From NCBI GenBank assembly GCA_024278415.1, contig JAJRTI010000963.1:1-5686 (forward strand): DNA of 5,686 nt. The letters run 5' to 3'. Shown one piece after another: positions 1-5,686 of the stretch. A program made the position numbers and the translations under genes. The notes beneath the pieces are model-generated. The model had not been told where the DNA came from, ran no database searches, and saw only the letters and a list, made by a program, of their open reading frames with translations. Origin of the DNA: Planctomycetota bacterium. Its GTDB lineage: Bacteria > Planctomycetota > Brocadiia > JAJRTI01. The stretch's first letter is position 1. Each line of letters begins with the position of its first letter.

Positions 1-1830
1 CTGATCGTCGAGACGCGCACGATCCCGCGCGTGGATCCCTACTCGTACACCGCGGCCGGCAAGCGGTGGGTGTACTCGTCGTGGCTGTCGGCCGTGTTCA
101 TGCACGGCGCGTACGCCGCGGGCGGCATCCCGGGCGTGCAGGTCTTCTTGGGGCTCGTCAATACCGCGGCGCTCGCGGTGTTGCTGCTCTGGCTACGCGG
201 GCGAGGAGTGAAGCCGCTCGCATTCGCGGTGGCCGCGCTGCTGATTGCGCGCGTGCTGGTCATCCGGTCCGGCCCCCGGCCCTACGTGTTCACGCACCTG
301 CTGCTCGCGGTGTTCGTGTGCGCGCTCCACGGCAGCCACACGCGCGCGCGGCTGCCGTGGTGGCTCGCGCCGCTCATGGCGCTGTGGGCGAACCTGCACC
401 CGGGGTTCGTGGCCGGCCTGCTGCTGCTCGCGCCGCACGGGCTCGCCGCGCTGTGGCAGAGCTGGCGCCGCGAGCGCCGGCTGCCGTGGCGGTACGCGGC
501 GTTCGTCGCGGCGATTGCGTTGGCTTCGCTCGCGAATCCTTATGGGTACGAGGCGTGGGTCCACCCGTTCCGGCTCACGGGCGTGGGGCCAGTGCTCAAG
601 ACCATCTCCGAGTGGAAACGCCCAGGCTTCGGGCCGGCCATCATGCCGTTCTGGCATGCTGTCGTGGTGGGTGCGGTCTGCACGGGCATCGCTCTCGTGC
701 GGCGCCGCGGGCCGTCGGTGTGGGAGTGGCTCCCGGCCGTTGTCTTCCTCGGCCTGACGTTCACCGCGGTGCGCCACGTCGCTCTCTGCGGGATTGTGGC
801 CGCTCCGCTCTTGGTGCGCGCGCTCGACGCGGCCCTGTCGTGGCGCTGGCTCGCGCGGCCGCGGCGCCAAGCCGCGGGCGTGATGGCCGTGGGAGTGGCC
901 GCGGGGTTCCTCATGTTCGCGGCCACCGCGTTCGGCTGCGGCCGGCTCGGATTGGAGCCGCGGTGCCATCCGATCCCCGGCGTCGACTTCGCTCTCACGC
1001 ATGGCCTGAACGGCCGCATGTTCAACGAATTCGGCAAGGGTGCGTACATCATCTGGCGCGCCTGGCCCGAGTATCGGGTCTTCATCGACGGCCGGCTGTC
1101 GGTCTATGGCGGCAAGATCAACCAGGACTGGCGCGCGATCTGCTGGCTGGAGCCGGGCTGGCGCGCGGCGCTCGATGCGTACGGCATTGACTTCATACTC
1201 GGCGACAACCGCCTCCATCGCGCCTGGTACGAGATGCCCGGCTGGCGGCTCGTGTACTGGGACGACGTGAGCCGCATCCTCTTGAAGCGCACGCCGGAGC
1301 GCGCCGCGTTCATCGAGCGATACGACTGCACGCTCACCTGCCCGGACACGTTCAGCGCGGGCCGGCTCCAGCGCTACGGGCTCCTGCCGAAGGCGATCCG
1401 CCAGTTGGAGGCCAAGGTGGCGTCCGATCCCTCTTGCTTTGTCGCGCGCACGCAGTTGGCGGACAGCTACACGGTCCAAGAGCGGCACGCCGACGCGGAG
1501 CCGCACTGGCGCGCGGCGTACAACATGTACCCCAGCGACGCGCCGGTGTGCTTGCGCCTGGGCCAGTGCCTCCGCGCGCTCGGCCGCTACGACGAGGCCC
1601 TGGGCTACCTGAGGCGGGCCGCGTGGCTCAATCCGTACAGCGTGGAGCCGTTGCTGGCGCTCGGCGCGTGCCACATGGACGTGGCCGATGCGCGGCGAGG
1701 CGCAGGCAAGCCGCGCCAGGCCGCTCGACACGTGCGGCGCGCGCGGGAGACGTTCGAGGCCGTGCTTCGCGTCGCGCCTACCAACCAAGCTGCACAGCGA
1801 GGGCTCGCGCAGACGCGGCAGAGACGATAG
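1..1830 (+). CDS. Polytopic membrane protein with C-terminal TPR repeats, GT-C glycosyltransferase-like (5' partial)
   Basis: The frame is open from base 1, so the GTG at 31 is an internal valine codon and the true start lies outside the window; 609 residues are visible before a TAG stop. Residues about 40-310 are a series of hydrophobic segments separated by Arg-rich loops, as in an inner-membrane protein. Recognisable motifs are an acidic loop near the visible start (PRVDPYSYT, 9-17, then WVYSSWL), HPGF (133-136), ANPYG (178-182) and VRHVAL (257-262). A soluble segment follows with FNEFGKGAYIIW (341-352) and FIDGRLSVYG (361-370). Residues about 479-590 form two clear TPR units and a third degenerate one with an insertion. 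The acidic residue in the first outer loop followed by many helices recalls GT-C enzymes that use polyprenyl-phosphate sugars. I recognise the FNEF/FIDGR segment as typical of uncharacterised membrane proteins with TPR tails, but substrate and activity are unknown. It is convergent with the PBP4 gene. Confidence 0.85.
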   Translation: MIVETRTIPRVDPYSYTAAGKRWVYSSWLSAVFMHGAYAAGGIPGVQVFLGLVNTAALAVLLLWLRGRGVKPLAFAVAALLIARVLVIRSGPRPYVFTHLLLAVFVCALHGSHTRARLPWWLAPLMALWANLHPGFVAGLLLLAPHGLAALWQSWRRERRLPWRYAAFVAAIALASLANPYGYEAWVHPFRLTGVGPVLKTISEWKRPGFGPAIMPFWHAVVVGAVCTGIALVRRRGPSVWEWLPAVVFLGLTFTAVRHVALCGIVAAPLLVRALDAALSWRWLARPRRQAAGVMAVGVAAGFLMFAATAFGCGRLGLEPRCHPIPGVDFALTHGLNGRMFNEFGKGAYIIWRAWPEYRVFIDGRLSVYGGKINQDWRAICWLEPGWRAALDAYGIDFILGDNRLHRAWYEMPGWRLVYWDDVSRILLKRTPERAAFIERYDCTLTCPDTFSAGRLQRYGLLPKAIRQLEAKVASDPSCFVARTQLADSYTVQERHADAEPHWRAAYNMYPSDAPVCLRLGQCLRALGRYDEALGYLRRAAWLNPYSVEPLLALGACHMDVADARRGAGKPRQAARHVRRARETFEAVLRVAPTNQAAQRGLAQTRQRR

Positions 1831-2037
1831 TGTTGTGTCACGGCTGAAGTGTCGAACGCGGCGCCACCGCAGTGCGACCGCGGGAGGGGCCCGCTCGTAG
1901 TGGCGACCATAAGGGCGCCCTCTGTTCCGATGGCAAATCGCCACCCGGGCGGAAGGCCCTCACGGGCCTACTACAAGCGCGACGTCACCTGCTTGCAGTC
2001 GCGTCGCGTTCCTCCAGCGCGTGCGACACGCTTGGGA
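1831..2037. other. Convergent intergenic region, no gene seen
   Basis: This spacer lies between the ends of two convergent genes. Its main content is the REP-like element at 1893-1978. A small perfect hairpin, GCGTG/CACGC with a 3-base loop (2019-2031), lies six bases beyond the stop codon of the minus-strand PBP4 gene, but no T-run follows it on either strand. I therefore cannot name a canonical intrinsic terminator. The stem-loops of the REP-like element are the best candidates for halting transcription from both sides or for protecting 3' ends. Open frames crossing this region have no family signal and continue antisense into real genes. Confidence 0.6.
1893..1978. repeat. REP/BIME-like inverted repeat, element A
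   Basis: The ends are imperfect inverted copies: GCTCGTAGT (1893-1901) and ACTACAAGC (1970-1978) match at 8 of 9 positions. Each end carries its own hairpin next to the GTAGT tetramer-like foot. The left one is 1902-1919 (GGCG/CGCC with one mismatch, then CC/GG). The right one is a perfect 6-bp stem AGGCCC/GGGCCT (1954-1959 with 1964-1969). Between them is a near-palindrome CCACCCGGGCGG (1941-1952). The layout matches element B at 3610-3677, in the same orientation. The two-foot, two-hairpin design resembles bacterial REP/BIME sequences mobilised by RAYT transposases, though no transposase is present here. It lies between convergent genes, where such elements often act as transcription stops. 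Confidence 0.65.
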
Positions 2038-3468
2038 TCACCCCTCTTCGACGATCGCCTTGCAGATCGCGTCCTGGATCCGCTTCATCTCCGCGTTGCT
2101 CGTGCGGAAGCCGTTCATGAGGATCGAGAAGACGTACGTCGCGCCCGACTTGGCCTCCGCGTAGCCGGAGAGAGCGCTCACGCGTTTGATGTACCCCGTC
2201 TTGGCTCGCACTTGCCCGCGGCACGGCGGCTTGGTCATGCGCCGGGAGAGGGTGCCGTCTTGGCCCGCGACCGCGAGGGAATTCATGAAGAGCTGCTTGC
2301 CCGGCGAGAGCGCGACGTGGCGCAGCACGTGGGTGAGAACCCGCGGCGTGGCGACGTTGTCCCGCGACAGCCCGCAGCCGTCCGACAGCACAACGCCATC
2401 GGCCGGGGCCGCGATGTCGCTCAGAAACTTCGCAACCGCGGCCGCGCCGGACGCGTAGGTCCCCTGGCCCGACACCTTGGCGCCAATGCGCTTGAATAGG
2501 CAATCCGCATAGAAGTTGTTGCTGTACTTGTTGAGTTGGGGCAGCGTGATGTCGAGCCCGGACGCGATCTTGGCGAGTTCTTCGAGCCCTTGGAACTGCT
2601 CCTCTGGCTTCGGCCAACGCGGCTTGCCGTCGATCTGAATACCCGCGGCCCTGAGCGTCTCCGCGAGCACGGTGGCGAAGTAGAGGCTGGGGTCGGGCAG
2701 AGCGACGTGGAAGCGCAACGGCCGCGCCTTCTCGTACACGTAGCCGCGCGCTTGAAGTGTGGCCGCGTCCGACGTGAACCGATACCACGCGTTGTTCTTG
2801 CCGGGACTCGAATGCGTCTTGCATCGGTTGTCCAGAGCGACGTACTGCGTGGCCGGCACAAACGTCACGGACGCGGCCTGGCCGGCCGCGGTGGGCGACA
2901 CGAGCATGTCGATGCAGTTGTCGTTGAACGGCAGGCCCGAGACCGGGAAGGTGTAGCGGCTCGTGCCGCTGCGCATGAACTCGCGGTCGAAGATGCGGTC
3001 GTCGCCGATCACGTCGCCCGTCACGCGGCGCACGCCCTGCTTCGTGAGCAAGCCGGCGACTTGGCGCATGACCGCCATGACGTCGCCGCCGAAGTGGCGG
3101 CCCGACACGTTGGGGTCGCCGTCCCCGCGCACGACGATGTTGCCCTCGATCACGCCTTGGTCGCTGAGTGGCGCGTCCCGCAATACAAGCGTGTTGAACT
3201 GGAAGTCCGGCCCGAGCAAGTGCACCGCGGCCGCGGACGTGAGGATCTTGGTGTTCGATGCGAGGATGAAGCGTTGGTCGTGGTTGTGGCCGTAGACCAC
3301 CGCGCCCGTGTCGAGCCGTATCACGTGCACGCCGGCCGTGGCTCCCCGCAATGCGCGGCTCGACAGTGCGCGCTCGATCTTGGCCGCCATGCGCGACGCG
3401 GCGCTCGCGGGAGACGCAACCAAGAGAACGGCAACGAGAGAGCGAACGGAGCTTCTTGAACAAGTCAT
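2038..3468 (-). CDS. dacB: D-alanyl-D-alanine carboxypeptidase/endopeptidase, PBP4 type (peptidase S13)
   Basis: This enzyme cleaves the terminal D-Ala of murein stem peptides and D-Ala-mDAP cross-links in the periplasm, so it trims and remodels peptidoglycan. The 476 residues match the usual PBP4 length. Residues 1-23 form a signal peptide (basic start, hydrophobic LVAVLLVA, cleavage after ASA). The active-site motifs are in order: SNTK (71-74, nucleophile Ser71), SNN (316-318) and KTG (423-425). The large gap between the first two holds the extra domains typical of the S13 family. Other family blocks are GDGDPN (115-120), DGCGLSRDN (363-371) and AGQDGTLSRRM (401-411). The block at 363 normally reads DGSGLS, so Cys365 replaces a usual Ser. 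The ATG at 3468 is chosen because it gives the signal peptide. No purine-rich ribosome site precedes it directly, but a possible small ORF ends on it with an ATGA overlap. The gene is convergent with the membrane protein and divergent from the glycosidase-like gene, so it is probably transcribed alone. Confidence 0.95.
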   Translation of the reverse strand: MTCSRSSVRSLVAVLLVASPASAASRMAAKIERALSSRALRGATAGVHVIRLDTGAVVYGHNHDQRFILASNTKILTSAAAVHLLGPDFQFNTLVLRDAPLSDQGVIEGNIVVRGDGDPNVSGRHFGGDVMAVMRQVAGLLTKQGVRRVTGDVIGDDRIFDREFMRSGTSRYTFPVSGLPFNDNCIDMLVSPTAAGQAASVTFVPATQYVALDNRCKTHSSPGKNNAWYRFTSDAATLQARGYVYEKARPLRFHVALPDPSLYFATVLAETLRAAGIQIDGKPRWPKPEEQFQGLEELAKIASGLDITLPQLNKYSNNFYADCLFKRIGAKVSGQGTYASGAAAVAKFLSDIAAPADGVVLSDGCGLSRDNVATPRVLTHVLRHVALSPGKQLFMNSLAVAGQDGTLSRRMTKPPCRGQVRAKTGYIKRVSALSGYAEAKSGATYVFSILMNGFRTSNAEMKRIQDAICKAIVEEG

Positions 3469-3545
3469 GAGGAGAAACAGAGCGCGGTGGAGGAGGGGGG
3501 GACAGGGCTCGCCACGCGGCGCGGACAGGAGCGCAAAGCGGACAT
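3465..3545 (-). CDS. Possible 26-residue leader ORF translationally coupled to dacB
   Basis: On the minus strand an ATG at 3545 opens a 26-codon frame whose TGA overlaps the dacB ATG as ATGA. A strong GGAGG (minus strand, complement of 3555-3559) sits nine bases before this ATG, whereas dacB itself has only a pyrimidine-rich stretch in front of it. This suggests ribosomes enter at the leader and reinitiate at dacB. The peptide (Met-Ser-Ala-Leu-Arg start, rich in Pro, Ser and Arg) resembles no family I know and includes a run of seven C bases at codons 15-17 (3495-3501). The dacB frame itself is open back to a TAA just before 3544 but has no ATG, GTG or TTG there, so a longer dacB is not an easy alternative. 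A chance ORF remains possible, and so does leaderless or SD-independent translation of dacB. Confidence 0.4.
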   Translation of the reverse strand: MSALRSCPRRVASPVPPSSTALCFSS

Positions 3546-3600
3546 CTTAGTGCCCCTCCTGTCCGGGTTCAACCAAGCGGTGCGCCAAAACGACAGGAGC
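3523..3600 (-). promoter_or_regulatory. dacB leader: Candidate RNA switch in the dacB leader: alternative pairings over an SD
   Basis: Read on the minus strand, three related segments occur in order: GCTCCTGTC (3600-3592), GGACAGGAG (3564-3556) and CTCCTGTCC (3531-3523). The middle one contains the ribosome-binding sequence of the 26-codon leader ORF. It can pair with the downstream copy (perfect 9 bp, 24-base loop that contains the leader ATG) or with the upstream copy (8 bp, 27-base loop), but not with both. A further CCTGTCC copy lies at 3501-3507 and could also compete. The perfect inverted repeat is directly visible; regulation by it is inference. It could instead be a dispersed intergenic palindrome without a regulatory role. 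Confidence 0.4.
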
Positions 3601-3609
3601 TTTCCAAGT

Positions 3610-3677
3610 TCGTAGTAGGTCGATCTATCGCCCGTTTCCCTGCAACAGCCGACGGGCCATGAATGGCCCTACTACGA
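3610..3677. repeat. REP/BIME-like inverted repeat, element B
   Basis: The termini are a perfect 10-bp inverted repeat, TCGTAGTAGG (3610-3619) and CCTACTACGA (3668-3677). The right arm contains a perfect 7-bp hairpin GGGCCAT/ATGGCCC with a 2-base loop (3654-3669). The left arm has CGAT/ATCG with a 2-base loop (3621-3630), flanked by GG and CC (3618-3633). An inner pairing GCCCGT/ACGGGC (3630-3635 with 3652-3657) could join the arms differently. The right arm aligns with that of element A over the shared CCTACTAC-AGC core, in the same orientation. It lies inside the divergent promoter region rather than after a gene, so a regulatory effect is possible but not shown. Confidence 0.75.
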
Positions 3678-3748
3678 GCCATCTGCCGCGCGCATCGAAC
3701 AAAACGTCCGTCTGCGGCGCATGGGGAAACTGCCGAGCCAAACGGTCG

Positions 3749-3778
3749 TTGCCAGCGAAGGGCTCGTTGCGATATGAT
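3749..3778 (+). promoter_or_regulatory. Sigma70-like promoter for the glycosidase-like gene
   Basis: TTGCCA at 3749-3754 matches the -35 consensus at 5 of 6 positions. TATGAT at 3773-3778 matches the -10 consensus at 5 of 6. The spacer is 18 bases. Transcription would start near 3785 and give an untranslated leader of about 50 bases. Such a pair stands out in a sequence this GC-rich. No operator palindrome overlapping it is obvious. Confidence 0.6.
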
Positions 3779-3824
3779 CTCAGAGTCGTCTGGCCTCAAT
3801 CTGATACCCAACTATGTTTCTGAT

Positions 3825-3829
3825 GGAGG
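3825..3829 (+). promoter_or_regulatory. Ribosome binding site that decides the start of the glycosidase-like gene
   Basis: GGAGG lies eight bases before the ATG at 3838. Two in-frame ATGs further upstream (3814 and 3823) have no such site. They would also put acidic and neutral residues in front of the basic signal-peptide start, so 3838 is preferred. Confidence 0.8.
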
Positions 3830-3837
3830 TGGCAACC

Positions 3838-5686
3838 ATGAGACCTCGTCGTCTCTCCTTCTGCGCCACTCGCACGTTCTGCCTGTTCGGTGTGCTCATC
3901 ACCGCGACTGCTACAGCGGGTCCAGCCACGCGAGACGGATCAACGTGGACCCTGGAGAACCCGCGCCTGCGCGTCCGCATCGACTCACGAACCGGCGCGC
4001 TGTCCGTACTCGACAAGCGCATCGGCCACACTTGGCGATCCGTGCGCGTGGCGCCTCTCAAGACGCCGACGCTGGCGGTCCCGCAGGCGGCCAGGGCCAT
4101 CACGCTCGATGGCGGCCTGGGCGAGTGGCCCCACGCGGCAGTCCTCTCCCTCACGCCGGACATGGTCGGCGACGCGGCCAAGGTCGACGGCGCCAGCGAC
4201 CTGAGCGCCACGGTGCGCCTGTGTTGGCGCGAGGGCGCACTCTACATCGCGGTGCAAGCCAAGGACCAGCAACTCCGCTTCGCCAAGCCCGATGAGCCGC
4301 AGTGGTGGCTCTGGGACTCGGTCGAGTTTTGGATCAACGGCACGCAGTGCGCGCTGCGGCTCGGAGAACCGGCCACGTTCTGGTGCAGCGACGGCAAGGT
4401 CCAGCGCGTGCAGGCGGCGATGGTGCGCACGGCCGATGGCTACACCGTGGAAGCGCGCGTGCCTGTCGGGGCCAAGCTGGGCAAGCGCATGCGGTTCGCG
4501 CTGGGCGTCAACGACTCCGACGCGCAGGGCGGAAAGCGCGAGGGGCAAATCTACTACCCCCGCACGTGGAAGCACTCGGCGCCCAACACGTTCGCCGTGC
4601 TCGTGTTCGCCGACGCCAAGGCCAAGGCGCCTGCGGCCGCGACATCGGCGGCCCGGCCAGCCATGCGCGACGTGAAGCCGCTCTCGGGCGGCCGCGCCGG
4701 CATCCAGTGCCTCGCGGACTGCCTGACCGACCGCGGCAAGACGTTCGAGGCGATGCTCACGATCCGCCTCGATGGCGACAAGCCCGACGTGCTGATCGGC
4801 GTAGACCTTGCGGACCGCGAGACGAAGATGTCGCGTTTTCAAATTCTCCTCCCCCTGCCACCGAGCCAACCCGATGCAGCCATCCTCTGGCCAAACCAGA
4901 ACGACGGACTCGCCGTGCCCATCGCCGAACGTTCGTGGAACCGGCGTTATGCGGGCCTGGACGCGAGGGACCAGCCGTGGGTCGGCGTGCTCGACGGCAA
5001 ACGGGGCTATCTGATCATCGGCGATCCGCCGGACGATATGCAAGTGCGCCTGCGGCAGGTCAAAGTGGCCAACGGCACGGCGCTCGCTCCCACGACCTGG
5101 TGCCGCAACAGCAAGGGCACATTCCGCCACGCGAGGCGGGTGCGCTACTCGTTCGTGTCCGATGGCGGCCTCGTCGCCATAGCTAAACGCTACCGCGCGC
5201 ACGCGAAGGCTACCGGCCTGCTGAAAACGCTCAAGGAGAAGATGCAGCGCAAGCCCGCAGTCGCGCGGCTCCAAGGCGCGCCCGACATTTGGGGCAACAC
5301 GAGCCTTCAGTTCGTGCGCGAAGCCATCACCGCAGGCGTTGACCGCGCCATCATCAATGGCCAAACGAAACCGGACGACATGAAGGAGATCGAACGCCTG
5401 GGATGGCTCATCAGCAAGTACGACAACTACGAGGATTGCATGGCCGGCCGTAAGAACCACTACGGCGACGTGAAGATCCCCGACGACTGCCCGCTCCTTG
5501 CCAACGGCAAGCGCATGAGGGGCTGGCGCACCTTCGACAAGAAGAAGCAGTTCATGAAGCGCTGCTCGATCAAGCAGCTCGCGGTCGCGAAGCGATGGAT
5601 TCCGAAAGACCTGGCGAAGTATCCCTACAATGCCCGCTTCCTCGACGTGACCACCGCGACCGGCCTGCGCGAGTGCTACGATCCCA
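3838..5686 (+). CDS. Secreted glycoside hydrolase-like protein with a nested CBM9-like module (3' partial)
   Basis: The frame runs open for 616 codons to the window edge. Residues 1-27 are a signal peptide (MRPRR, hydrophobic core, cleavage after ATA), so the product is exported. Residues 36-68 begin a beta-sandwich (WTLENPRLRVRIDSRTGALSVLDK). Residues about 87-258 look like a CBM9/DOMON-type carbohydrate-binding domain: ITLDGGLGEW (88-97), VRLCWREGALYIAVQAKD (126-143), WDSVEFWI (159-166), and a closing segment of the TWKHSAPNTFAVLVF type (243-257). An Ala/Pro-rich linker (about 259-276) leads back to sandwich strands (277-440). Residues 444-465 (VAIAKRYRAHAKATGLLKTLKE) and GAPDIW (480-485), AGVDRAIING (499-508), GWLISKYDNYED (522-533) and FLDVTTATGLRECYDP (601-616) resemble the start of the catalytic barrel of DUF5696/GH101-like proteins. 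The family name is from memory and moderately certain. Catalytic residues cannot be assigned because the barrel is cut. It has its own promoter and faces away from dacB. Confidence 0.85.
   Translation, partial: MRPRRLSFCATRTFCLFGVLITATATAGPATRDGSTWTLENPRLRVRIDSRTGALSVLDKRIGHTWRSVRVAPLKTPTLAVPQAARAITLDGGLGEWPHAAVLSLTPDMVGDAAKVDGASDLSATVRLCWREGALYIAVQAKDQQLRFAKPDEPQWWLWDSVEFWINGTQCALRLGEPATFWCSDGKVQRVQAAMVRTADGYTVEARVPVGAKLGKRMRFALGVNDSDAQGGKREGQIYYPRTWKHSAPNTFAVLVFADAKAKAPAAATSAARPAMRDVKPLSGGRAGIQCLADCLTDRGKTFEAMLTIRLDGDKPDVLIGVDLADRETKMSRFQILLPLPPSQPDAAILWPNQNDGLAVPIAERSWNRRYAGLDARDQPWVGVLDGKRGYLIIGDPPDDMQVRLRQVKVANGTALAPTTWCRNSKGTFRHARRVRYSFVSDGGLVAIAKRYRAHAKATGLLKTLKEKMQRKPAVARLQGAPDIWGNTSLQFVREAITAGVDRAIINGQTKPDDMKEIERLGWLISKYDNYEDCMAGRKNHYGDVKIPDDCPLLANGKRMRGWRTFDKKKQFMKRCSIKQLAVAKRWIPKDLAKYPYNARFLDVTTATGLRECYDP

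Larger units (their letters stand above)
3469..3837. other. Divergent intergenic region between dacB and the glycosidase-like gene
   Basis: This 369-base stretch serves two diverging genes. From left to right it holds the possible leader ORF and its pairing segments for dacB (3465-3600), the REP-like element B (3610-3677), about 70 bases in which I see nothing definite, a sigma70-like promoter (3749-3778), and a 5' leader of roughly 50 bases ending in a strong ribosome site. The last 70 bases are clearly less GC-rich than the rest of the window, as expected for a promoter region. A purine-rich tract with seven consecutive G (3495-3501) lies next to dacB. Confidence 0.7.

Noticed and set aside
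31..33. GTG at 31 as the start of the membrane protein
   Set aside because: The frame is open through base 1 and the residues before it (ending TIPR) continue the conserved loop motif, so this is an internal valine codon.
193..1944. Long minus-strand frame antisense to the membrane protein
   Set aside because: Extremely Arg-rich, no recognisable domain, and fully overlapped by a gene with clear membrane segments and TPRs.
2019..2031. Hairpin after the dacB stop as an intrinsic terminator
   Set aside because: Five-base stem with no following T-run on the minus strand, too weak to call.
1985..3463. Long minus-strand frame overlapping dacB in another frame
   Set aside because: Arg/Gly/His-rich composition typical of an out-of-frame GC-rich shadow, with no family signal; the overlapping dacB frame has all catalytic motifs.
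3544..3572. Possible dacB promoter on the minus strand, TTGAAC - 17 bases - TAAGAT
   Set aside because: Only 4 of 6 matches at each box, and the -10 overlaps the leader ATG, so it is incompatible with the coupled leader ORF. Kept as the main alternative but not called.
3814..3837. Upstream in-frame ATGs (3814, 3823) as the start of the glycosidase-like gene
   Set aside because: They lack a ribosome site, overlap the GGAGG serving 3838, and would spoil the signal-peptide n-region.
3663..4295. Plus-strand frame starting at 3663 that runs into the glycosidase-like gene in another frame
   Set aside because: It begins inside the REP-like element and its translation is low-complexity Arg/His/Ala without family signal; the gene at 3838 explains the region.
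3985..5460. Long minus-strand frame antisense to the glycosidase-like gene
   Set aside because: The plus frame shows a ribosome site, signal peptide and domain motifs; the antisense frame only mirrors GC-rich codon positions.

Overview
The window is GC-rich bacterial chromosome holding three protein genes and two compact intergenic regions. The first gene is cut by the left edge and the third by the right edge. No RNA gene, transposase, CRISPR array or phage gene is visible. The gene types (a large membrane protein with C-terminal TPRs, and a secreted multi-domain glycosidase-like protein with a carbohydrate-binding module) together with strong GC codon bias suggest a Planctomycetota, Lentisphaerota, Verrucomicrobiota or similar environmental Gram-negative lineage. 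That assignment is inference, because no phylogenetic marker is present.

Layout: (1) 1-1830, plus strand, a 5'-truncated polytopic membrane protein ending in TPR repeats, probably related to GT-C type glycosyltransferases. (2) 1831-2037, a short convergent intergenic region containing a REP/BIME-like inverted repeat (element A). (3) 2038-3468, minus strand, a complete PBP4-type (peptidase S13) D-alanyl-D-alanine carboxypeptidase/endopeptidase with signal peptide and the SxxK, SxN and KTG motifs. (4) 3469-3837, a divergent regulatory region. It holds a possible coupled leader ORF for the PBP4 gene, a set of mutually exclusive GACAGGAG/CTCCTGTC pairings around that ORF's ribosome site, a second REP-like element (B), and a good sigma70-like promoter for the gene on the right. 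(5) 3838-5686, plus strand, a 3'-truncated secreted protein. It has a beta-sandwich interrupted by a CBM9-like module, followed by the start of a likely catalytic barrel resembling DUF5696/GH101-like proteins.

The genes do not form an operon: gene 1 and the PBP4 gene converge, and the PBP4 gene and gene 3 diverge. All three act in or beyond the cell envelope (membrane glycan chemistry, murein trimming, extracellular glycan binding or cleavage), but the sequence shows no direct functional link. The observations most worth following are the unusual leader of the PBP4 gene, the paired REP-like elements bracketing it, and the nested CBM9 module of the glycosidase-like protein.
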